Below, piece after piece: positions 23,081 to 32,911 of a stretch of 64,000 nucleotides of DNA (its first letter is position 1; every line of letters begins with the position of its first letter). The translations under genes and the position numbers were made by a program. The notes under the pieces are model-generated. The model saw only the letters and a list, made by a program, of their open reading frames with translations. It was not told the origin of the DNA and did no database searches. Origin of the DNA: Planctomycetaceae bacterium (lineage in GTDB: Bacteria; Planctomycetota; Planctomycetia; Planctomycetales; Planctomycetaceae); contig JAKFUG010000018.1 of assembly GCA_021732785.1 (NCBI GenBank), forward strand, positions 39,431-103,430. Reading direction: 5' to 3'.

Positions 23081-23760
23081 GGGACGGGCGGTGCCTGCTG
23101 TCCAATGACGCGCGCCACTGGCGGCGTGTAGTAGTTCGCATTGTCATGCGAGTAGAACGCGCCGTATCGCCCGGTCGCCGGGACGACGTATCGATACTGA
23201 TCTTGATGGTCAGTCACACGAACTCCCATCGGGCTGTAAATCTGAATCCCAATGCGGTGTTTGGCCACTCCCCGGCGACGGTGTTGGTGATCGTCTTCCG
23301 CAAGACCGACATGCGTCGCTGTCACCAGCCATCCGATGGCAAGTGTCGCGGCAACACCCAAACGTAGACCCTGCATGATTCCACCTTCCGTGAACGTGTT
23401 CTCAATCCGCCGCCCAAACTCCGATAGGACGTGGGTAGCGAGAGACATCACACGCAAAGCCCATTCCACGCGATGCACAAATACCACCTCCGTCCACCGT
23501 GCTGGAGATTCACTCGGCCGCGGTCAAGCGGGAACCAACGCTGCCCGAGCCGAACTTATCAATCAGTCCGCCCGAATTGCCCCAGAGGACTTGATGCATT
23601 CGAGTTCAACGCCGATCGGATCGACGCCATGACCGGACAAAACAGCAGCTACAGCCTGTCAAATCGATCTTGCGCGTCGTCTATCGGACGACAGGATTGT
23701 CGTGGCAGGTAACTGATTGATTCGGCCATCCGGTGACATCCACAGCGTGCTAGGTGAGAG

Positions 23761-24030
23761 ACGCATCCGCATGCGTGATGAAGTCGAGATCACCTGTGAC
23801 GATGTCGTAAAATCGCACCGATGATCGAGACTCATCCATCCCGGTGCAGGTTGCTGAGCGTCTGGCTTTGCCCCGGCACCATTTCTGTGACGTGGGAGAC
23901 ATTGGCGCGAGCCACGGCAGTCACAAAGGCTTCCTTCTCAGTGGCCGACATTTATCCCAAATCCTGGCAATCGAGCGGTGCAATCGATTGTTGAATCACA
24001 TCCACAATCGGCCCAAGATGTTGACAGCCG
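23761..24030 (-). pseudogene. Decayed copy of the carbonic anhydrase 3' end
   Basis: This 270-bp segment matches 32923-33191, the last part of the SulP-carbonic anhydrase gene, in the same orientation. I count 17 mismatches and one inserted A (in GTCGTAAAATCG), about 93% identity. The insertion breaks the frame and no start or upstream part is present. It is a partial duplication, not a gene. The flanking 23377-23760 holds nothing I can identify. Confidence 0.88.
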
Positions 24031-24193
24031 ATGCCGTCGATAGCCACCGGGGGATTCGAAGGCGGAAGGGGGGTTGGGAATGAAGACACAAACGGTTTCA
24101 CCGCCCACGTTTTGCTGTTCGTGCTTCGATTGTGCTGAACGCATTGCCGAAGGTCCATTTGCGTCGTACAATCCTGACTGGAGTAATGTGCGC

Positions 24194-24679
24194 ATGCGAT
24201 TTGTGATTGCGATTTTGGTGATCGTTCAACTGCTCCTTCGAGGGGCAGCGGTTCCTCATTGCCATGCGCACGATGGTCGGACCCAATCTGCCGATCATGC
24301 GAATCGTCCCCATGTGCATGTTCCGGGGCACTCGCATTCACATGCCGGTGATCGCCATCACTCGAATCAACGGCATTCGCACGGCCACGATGAATCGCGT
24401 CGAGAAGGCCACTTGCCCGCCACGCCGCTCCCAATCGATCCAGGGTCCGTCCCGTTAGAGCACGATCAAGACACCGTTTACCTTGTTGGCGAGACTCCCA
24501 CGGCAACTGTGGGTCGGATTCAAGTTCCAGCGCCCACTGACGCCTGCTGGTTTTCGACCAATATCGATGGTGGGAATCAACTTCGTCTTCCGTGCCTGGT
24601 TCCATACCGCTCCGCTGGACCACCGGGCAGTCGAGCCAGCACACTTCAGAATCTTCTGCCGCACCTTCTGCGCATCTAA
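24194..24679 (+). CDS. His-rich exported metal-binding protein
   Basis: This 161-residue protein starts at ATG 24194 (a GTG at 24188 is possible); GGAG lies at 24179-24182. The signal peptide MRFVIAILVIVQLLLRGAA is followed by a His-dense block of about 60 residues (HCHAHDG, HVHVPGHSHSHAGDRHH, HSHGHDE). The rest has WFSTNIDG and a Pro-rich end. Such proteins often lie upstream of RND efflux genes in planctomycetes and probably bind Zn, Ni or Cu in the periplasm. It precedes the adaptor gene by 400 bases in which I see no gene. Confidence 0.75.
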   Translation: MRFVIAILVIVQLLLRGAAVPHCHAHDGRTQSADHANRPHVHVPGHSHSHAGDRHHSNQRHSHGHDESRREGHLPATPLPIDPGSVPLEHDQDTVYLVGETPTATVGRIQVPAPTDACWFSTNIDGGNQLRLPCLVPYRSAGPPGSRASTLQNLLPHLLRI

Positions 24680-25080
24680 ATCGGCGGTTCGCACCGACGC
24701 GAAGCCACAGGCTTCGCACGTTAGGGCGAGTGCTGTTTCGAATGCAGCCGCAAGCGTCGCGGTGTCTACAGACGACCTGCTTCGGCTGGCTTTCTGATGC
24801 CCGCGTTTCAGGTGCTGCTTTCCATGTCGGTCGAGTTCAAAACCGACCAACTGCACTTATCGGCTGATTTCATCCGGGCTGCAATTCGCACGGAGTGTTT
24901 CCGCTTGGCGACTGCGCGGTGAGATTCACACGTCGACATCCGGTTGAGAGAAACGCCTCGTTCGCGGGGTGAGAGTGTACGCAGAAGTGGTCGGTGTCCG
25001 TCCAGATGTGACTGCCTTGCGGCCTCCGCCTCGGAGCGAGGTTTGAACGAATCTTGAAGCGCGCTTCCTACAGAGGTGAC

Positions 25081-26496
25081 ATGATGCTGACTCCGCGAAT
25101 ACTCCGAATCTTGTGCACCGTGGCCGTCGTGGCGGGACTTGGTGCCGCCGCGTTTTTCACGCGCGATCGTTGGATGGTTTGGATCGCCTCGCGCACGACA
25201 CCGGTGAAGGCCCCTGAGGACGCTCCTGCACCGATTCGGGAAGCGACGGTGCTCAAGCTCAGTCCCCAGGCTCGCCAGAACCTGGGGCTAGTAGCGAGAG
25301 CGGCGAAACCGCAAACGTATTGGCGGACGATTCAAGTTCCCGGTGCGATTGTGGATCGTCCCGGCCGTTCCGACCGAGGCGTGACGGCTCCCGCAGTGGG
25401 GGCCATCGTCCAAGTCCATGCCTTCCCCGGCGACACGGTGAAGCCCGGCGACCGACTCTTCACGCTGCGGCTATTCAGTGAGTACCTTCAGAACACGCAA
25501 TCGGAACTGTTCAAAGCCACTCGCGAGACGCTGCTACTCAAAGAGCAGCGGGTCCGTCTGGAGGGTCCGGCCAAAAGCGGTGCGATCCCGGAAGTCCGAC
25601 TCATCGAAGTCGACAACCAACTGCGTCGGCAGACGGCCGCCATTCAGGCGTACCGCCAAGACCTGCTGACGCGAGGACTCCTGCCAGAACAAATCGAGGG
25701 CGTCAGTGAAGGGACTTTTGTTTCAACAATCGAAGTCGTTGCGCCACCACCTGTCGCTGAGGTGAAACGCGCAGCGGAAATCCAACAAGCGGGATTTCAA
25801 CTGATCGACAATCGCGTTGAAGGGCTAGCCTACGAAGTGCAGGAACTCAAGGTCGATCTCGGCCAGCAAGTGCAAGCCGGACAATTGCTGTCGGTGCTGT
25901 CCAACCATCATTCGCTCTACCTCGAAGGGCACGCCTTCAAGCAGGAAGCCCCGTTCCTGGAACAGGCGGCACAGAACGGTTGGCCGGTTCAGGTCGAGTT
26001 CGCCGAAGACAACCGCGAGCAATGGCCCTCGCTGGATCAGCCCTTTCAGATTCGGCATCTCGCGAATGCGATCGACCCCGTCAGCCGCACGCTCGATTTC
26101 TTCATCCCGCTGACGAACCAATCGCGAGGCTACGAGAAGAACGGCCAGACGTTCGTGGTGTGGCGGTTTCGACCGGGACAACGGGTGCGGTTGCATGTCC
26201 CAGTTGAAGAACTGAAAGACGTGCTTGTGCTGCCCTCCACCGCCATCGTCCGCGAAGGGCCGGAAGCGTATGTCTTTCGCCAGAACGGCGACCTCTTCAA
26301 TCGCATCGCCGTGCATGTCCTGCACGAAGACCGATTGAACATCGTGCTGGCCAACGATGGCAGCATCACGCCCGGTTTGTATCTCGCTCAGAACGGAGCG
26401 GCCTCGCTCAATCGCGTGCTCAAAGCCCAAGCCGCCAGTGGCATCCAGGCCGACGTGCACGTTCACGCCGACGGCACAAGCCACGCTCCGCACTAA
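25081..26496 (+). CDS. RND efflux periplasmic adaptor (CzcB/CusB-like)
   Basis: The protein is about 471 residues, with ATG 25081 or 25084 after GAGGTGA; the upstream TTG at 25054 is less likely. One N-terminal membrane anchor (RILCTVAVVAGLGAAAFFT) is followed by the adaptor fold: biotinyl-lipoyl half (GAIVQVHAFPGDTVKPGD), an alpha-hairpin (about 150-215), a second lipoyl half (LGQQVQAGQLLSVLSNHHSLYLEG), a beta-barrel and a membrane-proximal domain (FRPGQRVRLHVPVEELKDVLVLP). The C-terminus has HVHADGTSHAPH, a possible metal site. It joins the RND pump 11 bases downstream to an outer-membrane channel. Confidence 0.9.
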   Translation: MMLTPRILRILCTVAVVAGLGAAAFFTRDRWMVWIASRTTPVKAPEDAPAPIREATVLKLSPQARQNLGLVARAAKPQTYWRTIQVPGAIVDRPGRSDRGVTAPAVGAIVQVHAFPGDTVKPGDRLFTLRLFSEYLQNTQSELFKATRETLLLKEQRVRLEGPAKSGAIPEVRLIEVDNQLRRQTAAIQAYRQDLLTRGLLPEQIEGVSEGTFVSTIEVVAPPPVAEVKRAAEIQQAGFQLIDNRVEGLAYEVQELKVDLGQQVQAGQLLSVLSNHHSLYLEGHAFKQEAPFLEQAAQNGWPVQVEFAEDNREQWPSLDQPFQIRHLANAIDPVSRTLDFFIPLTNQSRGYEKNGQTFVVWRFRPGQRVRLHVPVEELKDVLVLPSTAIVREGPEAYVFRQNGDLFNRIAVHVLHEDRLNIVLANDGSITPGLYLAQNGAASLNRVLKAQAASGIQADVHVHADGTSHAPH

Positions 26497-26507
26497 GGAA
26501 GGCCACG

Positions 26508-29500
26508 ATGTTCAATGCTGTCATCCGTTTTGCGCTTCGCTACCGCATGCTTGTGGTCGTGATGAGTCTGGCCTTACTGGTCTACGGCTCCTATCTGGCA
26601 ACGACACTGCCGATCGATGTGTTTCCCGACCTCGACCGGCCGCGCGTCATCATCATCACTGAGTGTCCCGGCCTCGCCACCGAGGAGGTCGAGACGATGG
26701 TCACACAGCCCATCGAGATCGCGCTGTTGGGAGCCAGCGGCGTCCAGGCGGTGCGGAGCCAAACGACCGCGAGCTTGAATGTGGTCTACATCGAGTTTGA
26801 CTGGACCACGGAGATTCGAGCCGCTCGGCAAACGGTTCAGGAACGACTCGGCACTCTGGCGGGCGTGTTGCCCGAAGGGATTCGCCCGCAGATGACGCCG
26901 CCGTCTTCGATCATGGGCCAGATTGTGATCGCCGGGATCTATCGTCAGCCGGGGCCAAGTGGGGGTGAGTTGATGCCCGTTGGCAAAACCGGTTTCCTCG
27001 CGGAGTTGGTTCCATCGAGCGACAAGTCGCGGCAGGTCTCCGTCTGGCGGCCAGTGGATCGGCACCGAGTCGATTCTTGGGAGCCTGTTAAGACGGATAA
27101 TATTCAGTGGGCGGAAGGTGTTGAAGAACGCCGAGCCACGCTAACGATCGCGGGGCAGCCGCACGAAGTTCTGTTCCCCACGGCGGCCTCCCAGCAGATG
27201 GCATTGCGGACGATTGCCGATTGGGTGATTCGGCCGCGATTGCTGAAGGTCACCGGTGTCGCGGAAGTCTTCATTCAAGGCGGCGACCGCAAGCAGTACC
27301 AAGTACTCATTGATCCGGCCGCGTTGTTGGAATACGACGTGACGTTGCAGGAAGTCGAGCAGGCCCTGAAGGAAAGCAACATCAACACCAGCGGCGGCTT
27401 CGCCGTGACGGGCGAAACCGAGCGCCCCATTCGCGTGCTGGGTCGGCTCGGACCAGACTCGCGACTGGTGCTGGAAGACCTGCGGAAGATCCCGATCAAG
27501 GCCAACGAGACTCGCTCCGTCGTGCTGAGCCAGGTAGCACAGGTCGTCGAAGGACCGCAATTCAAACGGGGCGACGGCAGCGTCAACGGTCAGCCCGGCG
27601 TGGTCTTCACGCTGGTCAAGCAACCGCACGTCGATACTCGTTCGCTGACGGATCGGGTCGAAGCGGCATTACAGGAAGCGGAAGCCTCGCTGCCCGCCGA
27701 CATCGTCATCAACTCGCAACTGTTCCGGCTTAAGAATTTCATCGATCGGGGCATCTTCAACGTCGGCGAGGCGCTGGTAATCGGGGCCGTGCTGGTGCTA
27801 ATTATTCTGTTCCTGTTTCTGCTCAACTTCCGCACGACGTTCATCACGCTGACGGCGATCCCGCTGTCGCTGGTCATCACGACGCTTGCGTTTCGCATCA
27901 TCGGATATCTGACCGGGGCACAACTCTCGATCAACGTCATGACGCTGGGTGGCATCGCCGTCGCGATGGGCGAGTTGGTGGACGACGCCATCGTCGATGT
28001 CGAGAACATCTTCCGCCGTCTCAAAGAGAACAACGCTCTCGCCACTCCGAAGCCGGCGTTGCTTGTCGTCTATGAAGCCAGCAAGGAAATCCGCAGCGCC
28101 ATCGTCTTCGGCACGGCGGTCGTCATCCTCGTGTTCCTGCCGCTGTTCGCACTCTCCGGCGTCGAGGGCCGACTATTTGCCCCGCTGGGCGTGGCTTACA
28201 TCGTATCAATTCTGGCGTCGCTGATCGTGTCGCTGACGGTAACTCCGGTGCTGTCGTACTACTTGCTGCCGCAGTCCAAGGCGACTCACGCCGAGCACGA
28301 CGGGCCGCTGCTGCGGTTCTTGAAGTGGGGGGCCGGTTACCTGGTCCGCCTCAGCATGGCTCGGCCAGGTTGGCTGCTCGTGTTGACCTGGTTGCTGGTC
28401 GGTTTCGCCGGTTGGGAAATGGCGCACCTGGGCCGAAACTTCCTGCCGCAATTCGACGAGGGGAGCATCCAGGTCAACGTAACGATGCCACCGGGTTCGT
28501 CGCTGCAAGCGTCCAATCAAACGGCCAAAGCCATCGACGCCAAGTTCCGGAATCTGCAAAAATCCGAGCAGAACCCCAAGGGAGAAATCCTCTTTTTCGT
28601 CCGTCGCACGGGCCGCGCCGAGATGGACGAGCACGCCATGGCCGTCAGCGCCAGCGAGTACATCCTGAGCATGAACCCGGACAGCGGCCGGCATCGAGAG
28701 GACATTCTCAAGCAAATCTTGGCGGAGCTGCGCGACGAAGTGCCGGGCGTGGATATTGAAGTCGAACAGCCGTTGGCACATCTCATCAGTCACATGGTCT
28801 CCGGCGTATACGCGCAGATTGCCATCAAGATTCACGGCGATGACTTAGACACGTTGCAACAGTTGTCCGAGCGAGTGAAAGCCACCGTCCAGAGTGTTCC
28901 TGGCGTTACTCCGCCAGTCGTTGAGGCGATCCGTCAGACCGAAGAATTGCACATTCGGCTGCGGTCGGACGACTTGGCGTTCTACGGACTCACGCGAGCC
29001 TACGTCGCTCAAATCCTGCAAACGGCTTTGCAGGGCGAGGTCGTCTCGCAAGTGCTGGAAGGCCAGAGACGGTTCGACCTGCTCGTGCGGCTGGAAGAGA
29101 ACTATCGCACCGATTACGCCAATCTCGGTCGGCTGCGAATCGACCTGCCGAACAATCGCGGCCAGATCGAACTACGCAATCTGGCCGACATCGGCGAGGG
29201 AACCGGCCCCAATGCGATCAACCGGGAGAACGCCCGTCGCCGCATCGTGATCCGCTGCAACACACAGGACCGCGACCTCGCCAGTGCCGTCGCGGAAATC
29301 CAGCAGCGAGTCGGTCGCGAGGTCACGCTGCCGGAAGGCTACTTCATCGAATACGGCGGCCAGTTCGAGAGCCAGCAGCGAGCGACAACGCTGATCGTCA
29401 CGCTGGCGGCGATCTCGGTTGTCGGCATGTTTGTCGTGCTGATGATTCTGTATCCGTCGATTCGGATCGTGCTGCAAATCCTCAACGCCTTACCGACCGC

Positions 29501-29942
29501 GTTCATCGGCGGCGTGCTGGCGCTGGTCATCACCCAACAATCGCTGACCGTCGCCAGCCTGGTGGGCTTCATCTCGCTCGGCGGCATCGCGGTTCGCAAT
29601 GGCATTCTGCTCGTCACACACTACTTCCACTTGATGAAGGAAGAGGATGAAGCCTTCACGCAGGAGATGGTCGTGCGCGGCAGTCTGGAGCGGCTCGCGC
29701 CCGTATTGATGACAGCCCTCACGGCTGGCATCGGCCTTGTGCCGCTCGTCCTCGGAGGACAAGAGCCGGGGCGAGAGATTTTGTACCCTGTGGCCACGGT
29801 GATTCTCGGGGGACTCGTGACCTCGACGTTCTGCGAATTCCTAATCCACCCCGGCCTGTTCTGGAAGTTCAGCGGCAAGGACGCCGTGCGACTGGTCCAC
29901 CAAGACGAATCGGAGGAGAATGCGGAGCATGGATTGCACTGA
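26508..29942 (+). CDS. RND heavy-metal efflux pump (CzcA/CusA family)
   Basis: This 1144-residue inner-membrane proton antiporter starts at ATG 26508 after AAGGAAGG. N-terminal TM1 is at about 12-33, followed by LPIDVFPDLDRPRV and CPGLATEEVETMVTQPIE, family hallmarks. The TM4 region is NVMTLGGIAVAMGELVDDAIVDVENIFRRL-like, with acidic residues for proton relay (shown in parts: GELVDDAIVDVEN). A second porter domain follows at about 620-860 and a last TM bundle ends GGLVTSTFCEFLIHPGLFW. Compared with the second pump in this window, an extra segment of about 70-80 residues lies near 147-229. It probably exports a divalent or monovalent metal. Confidence 0.92.
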   Translation: MFNAVIRFALRYRMLVVVMSLALLVYGSYLATTLPIDVFPDLDRPRVIIITECPGLATEEVETMVTQPIEIALLGASGVQAVRSQTTASLNVVYIEFDWTTEIRAARQTVQERLGTLAGVLPEGIRPQMTPPSSIMGQIVIAGIYRQPGPSGGELMPVGKTGFLAELVPSSDKSRQVSVWRPVDRHRVDSWEPVKTDNIQWAEGVEERRATLTIAGQPHEVLFPTAASQQMALRTIADWVIRPRLLKVTGVAEVFIQGGDRKQYQVLIDPAALLEYDVTLQEVEQALKESNINTSGGFAVTGETERPIRVLGRLGPDSRLVLEDLRKIPIKANETRSVVLSQVAQVVEGPQFKRGDGSVNGQPGVVFTLVKQPHVDTRSLTDRVEAALQEAEASLPADIVINSQLFRLKNFIDRGIFNVGEALVIGAVLVLIILFLFLLNFRTTFITLTAIPLSLVITTLAFRIIGYLTGAQLSINVMTLGGIAVAMGELVDDAIVDVENIFRRLKENNALATPKPALLVVYEASKEIRSAIVFGTAVVILVFLPLFALSGVEGRLFAPLGVAYIVSILASLIVSLTVTPVLSYYLLPQSKATHAEHDGPLLRFLKWGAGYLVRLSMARPGWLLVLTWLLVGFAGWEMAHLGRNFLPQFDEGSIQVNVTMPPGSSLQASNQTAKAIDAKFRNLQKSEQNPKGEILFFVRRTGRAEMDEHAMAVSASEYILSMNPDSGRHREDILKQILAELRDEVPGVDIEVEQPLAHLISHMVSGVYAQIAIKIHGDDLDTLQQLSERVKATVQSVPGVTPPVVEAIRQTEELHIRLRSDDLAFYGLTRAYVAQILQTALQGEVVSQVLEGQRRFDLLVRLEENYRTDYANLGRLRIDLPNNRGQIELRNLADIGEGTGPNAINRENARRRIVIRCNTQDRDLASAVAEIQQRVGREVTLPEGYFIEYGGQFESQQRATTLIVTLAAISVVGMFVVLMILYPSIRIVLQILNALPTAFIGGVLALVITQQSLTVASLVGFISLGGIAVRNGILLVTHYFHLMKEEDEAFTQEMVVRGSLERLAPVLMTALTAGIGLVPLVLGGQEPGREILYPVATVILGGLVTSTFCEFLIHPGLFWKFSGKDAVRLVHQDESEENAEHGLH

Positions 29943-30050
29943 AACAACGCTTGGCAACTCGCGGAAACACCGGCGCGTCGCCGGAAACCGCAGATCGAAC
30001 CGTTCATCCGCTGTGGTATGAACACGGACCGTTTTTGTAAAGGACATCGC

Positions 30051-30572
30051 ATGAAGAAGAATCTCGCTCCCTTGGCCTCGCTGACCCTCGTCGCGTCCAC
30101 AGCGTTTATTGTGGGCTGCCCCGCTCCAGCGCCACCCGCACCCAAGCCCATTACTCCGGTGACTCAGCCAATCACCGCGCCGAAGGACGCCACCAAACAC
30201 GCCGCCCACGGAGAGGGTCCGCACGAAGGCGCAGTTGCCGACTGGGGCGGCGGCAAATATCACGTCGAGTTCACCGTGGACCATGACAAACAAGAGGCGA
30301 CCGTCTACGTCCTGGGCGACGACGAAAAGACCGCCGCGCCGATCAAGGCCGAAAAAATCCTGCTGAGCATCAACGCCCCGAAGTTCCAGGTTGATCTCGT
30401 CGCCGCGCCGCAGGAAGGCGAAGCGGACGGCAAGGCATCGCGGTTCGTGGGCAAGCACGAAAGTTTGGGCAAGGTCCAAGAGTTCGCGGGCAGCATCAGC
30501 GGCGAAGTCGAGGGCACACCCTACGTCGGCGACTTCAAGGAGGAACCGCACGACACCCCCGCAGCCAAATAG
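30051..30572 (+). CDS. Lipoprotein, metal-efflux associated
   Basis: This 173-residue protein starts at ATG 30051 after AAAGGACA. Signal with lipobox ASTAFIVGC, then a Pro/Thr linker, then HAAHGEGPHEGAVADWGGGKYHVEFTVD-type sequence with three His. The rest is a beta-rich domain (VYVLGDDEKTAAPIKAEK, EFAGSISGEVEGTPYVGDF). A non-lipidated relative in the other metal unit is at 43399-43890 with the same GPHGG/GPHEG ... EFHIEV/KYHVEF pattern. It is likely a periplasmic metal-binding helper of the pump. Confidence 0.8.
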   Translation: MKKNLAPLASLTLVASTAFIVGCPAPAPPAPKPITPVTQPITAPKDATKHAAHGEGPHEGAVADWGGGKYHVEFTVDHDKQEATVYVLGDDEKTAAPIKAEKILLSINAPKFQVDLVAAPQEGEADGKASRFVGKHESLGKVQEFAGSISGEVEGTPYVGDFKEEPHDTPAAK

Positions 30573-30700
30573 CGCGACCCGCAGGGCACTCTCGCAAGTT
30601 GCGGTCGATCTCCACCAGTTGATGATCTGCTTTTCATCTGGCGGAGATTCCGCATTTCCACAGGCCGTGAAAATGATGCGGCGTCTCAAGGGACACAAAG

Positions 30701-32602
30701 ATGGATCACACCGTCGTCGGCACAAGAGGAGTGGCGAATTCCCCGGATTCGGCAGCCCCGAGCCGATCCTCTTTGATGACGCGCGAGCGTTGGATTGAAG
30801 TCGGACGCATCCTGCTCACCGGGCTGATTGCGTTGCTCTATTGGCAGCAGTTGGTGCCGGAGCAAATCCTGTGGGTGGCGGTCGCTATCGGCTTGTATCC
30901 GCTCGTCAAAACCGGACTGCTCGACCTCATCCACGAGCACAAAATCGGTACGGAGATTTTCGTGACCGTGGCGACCCTCGTCGCGGTGCTCGGTGGTGAA
31001 ACCGTCGCCGGCGCGGTGCTGATGGTGATTATCCTCATCGCCGAGTTCATCGCTGAGTTGAACACCGATCGTGCTCGCGCTTCCATCAAGTCGCTGATTG
31101 GTTCAGTTCCGCAGGTTGCCCTGATGCGCAGCGCTGAAGGGGAGCGAGCCATTCCCATCGCCGAGTTGAGGGCGGGGGACGTGGTGCTGGTCCGGGCCGG
31201 AGAAAAGATTCCCGTCGATGGCAGAATCGCCGACGGCACAGCTTCGGTTGATGAAGCGCCAATCACTGGCGAAAGTCTGCCCAAAGAAAAAACCGCGGGC
31301 GATCTCGTCTTCGCCGGGACCGTTGTCGAAGCGGGCGCACTGGACATTATCACCGAGAAAATCGGCGGGGATACCACCTTCGCACGGATCATCGCGCTCG
31401 TCGAAGGAGCCGAAGCCGAGCAGGCCCCGGTGCAAAAGCTCGCCGACAAAGTGGCGGCGTGGCTCATTCCGATCGTCTTCGCCTTTCTCGCCGTGGTTTA
31501 TTTCGTCACACGCGACGTACGCACCATCGTCACGCTCATGATTTTCACCTCACCCGCCGAACTGGGACTGGCGACGCCCCTCGTCATGATCGCCGCCATT
31601 GCCCGTGCGGCGCGCAGTGGCATCTTGGTGAAAGGCGGTCTCTATCTGGAATCACTGGCCAAGGTGGACGTAATGGTCTTCGATAAGACTGGCACGTTGA
31701 CAGCCAACAAACCCGAAGTCGTGCGGGTCGAGTCGCGTAATCCTGGATTCCCCGAAATCGAATTGATACGCCTCGCGGCCGCCGCCGACCGGCGTTCGGC
31801 ACATCCACTGGCGAAAGCGGTCGTGGCTTATGCCGCCAAGCAAAACGTGGCCGTGCCAGAACCGGAAGCCTACGAACAATTGCGCGGACGCGGCGCGAAG
31901 GCCACCGTCGCAGGAAAGGCCGTGTTGGTCGGGAACCCGGCGTTATTGCGAGAGAGTGGCATCGCGTTTCCTGATGCTGCCGAATCCGGTGCTGAAACCC
32001 CGGTCCATGTTGCGGTGGACGGTCAATTGGCAGGCGTCATTTTTATTGCGGATACGCTGCGACCGGGGGCACGAGAGGCACTGACAAAATTGAAGGCCAC
32101 CGGGGTGAAGCGGATCATAATGCTGACCGGTGATAACGCTGCAACAGCCCAGGCCGTCGCCTCCACCTTGGGCGTGGATGAAGTCCGTTCGGAATTGCTG
32201 CCCGAAGACAAAGTCGCGGCCATTGCCGAGCTGCAACAGCAAGGGCATCGCGTGGCGATGATTGGCGACGGCATCAACGACGCGCCTGCGCTGGCCCGCG
32301 CGGATATCGGCATTGCAATGGGTGGCGGCGGCACGCAAGCGGCGCTCGAAGCCGCCGATGTGGCCCTGATGACCGACGACTTGGCTAAAATTGTTACGGC
32401 CCGCGCCATCGCGCGACGAGCTTACCGGACGATTCAAGAAAATCTTTTCGTCGGTGTCGGAGTGGTTCACCTGTGCGGCATTACAGCGGCGTTGTTGGGT
32501 TGGATTGGCCCCATTCAGGCGGCCATTCTTCACTTGGGGCCGGACGTGCTGGTGTTTCTGAACTCCGTCAAGTTGCTGCGCATTCGCATCGAGCGAGACT
32601 GA
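30701..32602 (+). CDS. P1B-type ATPase with unusual SPAE membrane motif
   Basis: This 633-residue P-type ATPase has the actuator TGES in [11 protein letters not shown], the phosphorylation site DKTGTLT (Asp328), an HP motif ([10 protein letters not shown]), TGDN and [11 protein letters not shown] hinge sequences. No N-terminal HMA domain is present. The membrane metal site normally reading CPC, SPC or TPC is [10 protein letters not shown] here (residues 284-287 SPAE), with no Cys. The last helix has [16 protein letters not shown]. The ion is therefore unclear and may not be a soft metal. It is the last gene of the plus-strand efflux unit. Confidence 0.88.
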   Translation: MDHTVVGTRGVANSPDSAAPSRSSLMTRERWIEVGRILLTGLIALLYWQQLVPEQILWVAVAIGLYPLVKTGLLDLIHEHKIGTEIFVTVATLVAVLGGETVAGAVLMVIILIAEFIAELNTDRARASIKSLIGSVPQVALMRSAEGERAIPIAELRAGDVVLVRAGEKIPVDGRIADGTASVDEAPITGESLPKEKTAGDLVFAGTVVEAGALDIITEKIGGDTTFARIIALVEGAEAEQAPVQKLADKVAAWLIPIVFAFLAVVYFVTRDVRTIVTLMIFTSPAELGLATPLVMIAAIARAARSGILVKGGLYLESLAKVDVMVFDKTGTLTANKPEVVRVESRNPGFPEIELIRLAAAADRRSAHPLAKAVVAYAAKQNVAVPEPEAYEQLRGRGAKATVAGKAVLVGNPALLRESGIAFPDAAESGAETPVHVAVDGQLAGVIFIADTLRPGAREALTKLKATGVKRIIMLTGDNAATAQAVASTLGVDEVRSELLPEDKVAAIAELQQQGHRVAMIGDGINDAPALARADIGIAMGGGGTQAALEAADVALMTDDLAKIVTARAIARRAYRTIQENLFVGVGVVHLCGITAALLGWIGPIQAAILHLGPDVLVFLNSVKLLRIRIERD

Positions 32603-32911
32603 TTGATCGTTCACGCTGATGCCAACATCGTACGGTGCCGACTCGTCTTCACAACACCGGGCAGATGTTTCAGCTTCGCGCCGACACCAATCAGCAACGC
32701 GGTCAAGACCACGGTCAACTGCCCCCGCTGCGGACGGGTCAACCGCACCGCCGCCTGCGAAATCACCTCTTGAATTACCCGCGGCAATCGCCATGCAACC
32801 ATCACCCAACCTCGTGGCGGCCCCGCGGACCTGCTTCCACCGCCGCTGTTACGAGGTTCTCCCTTTCCCGACAAGACCAGTCCCAAATTCAAAAACGCTC
32901 AGTTTGAGCAT
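32603..32911. other. Intergenic stretch between convergent units
   Basis: I see no reliable gene in these 309 bases. A minus-strand frame of 93 codons contains a hydrophobic LTVVLTALLIGVGAKL segment but lacks a ribosome site and a recognisable family. The two flanking genes converge here. Confidence 0.4.

Larger units (their letters stand above)
20940..23376 (-). pseudogene. Exported His-rich-family gene split by an IS
   Basis: The 5' part (23376 to 23089) starts at ATG 23376 with GGAAGGTGG before it and encodes a signal peptide (LRLGVAATLAIGWLVTATHVG) and a Tyr/His-containing linker. The 3' part (21410 to 20940) encodes the helical core with LCLDLHANYQDN, EAFHHVQRDIRDW and VLHHLMFEIG. An IS element with an 8-bp duplication separates them. 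Removing the IS and one duplicate joins GQQAPPVP to RPEPVKFGGF in frame, giving one continuous protein. Intact relatives are at 56654-57415 and 59993-60721. The function of the family is unknown. It is exported and His-rich, and sits among metal genes. Confidence 0.9.

Noticed and set aside
29841..30725. A 294-codon frame antisense to the RND end and the lipoprotein gene
   Set aside because: It crosses two real genes on the other strand and has no motif of its own.
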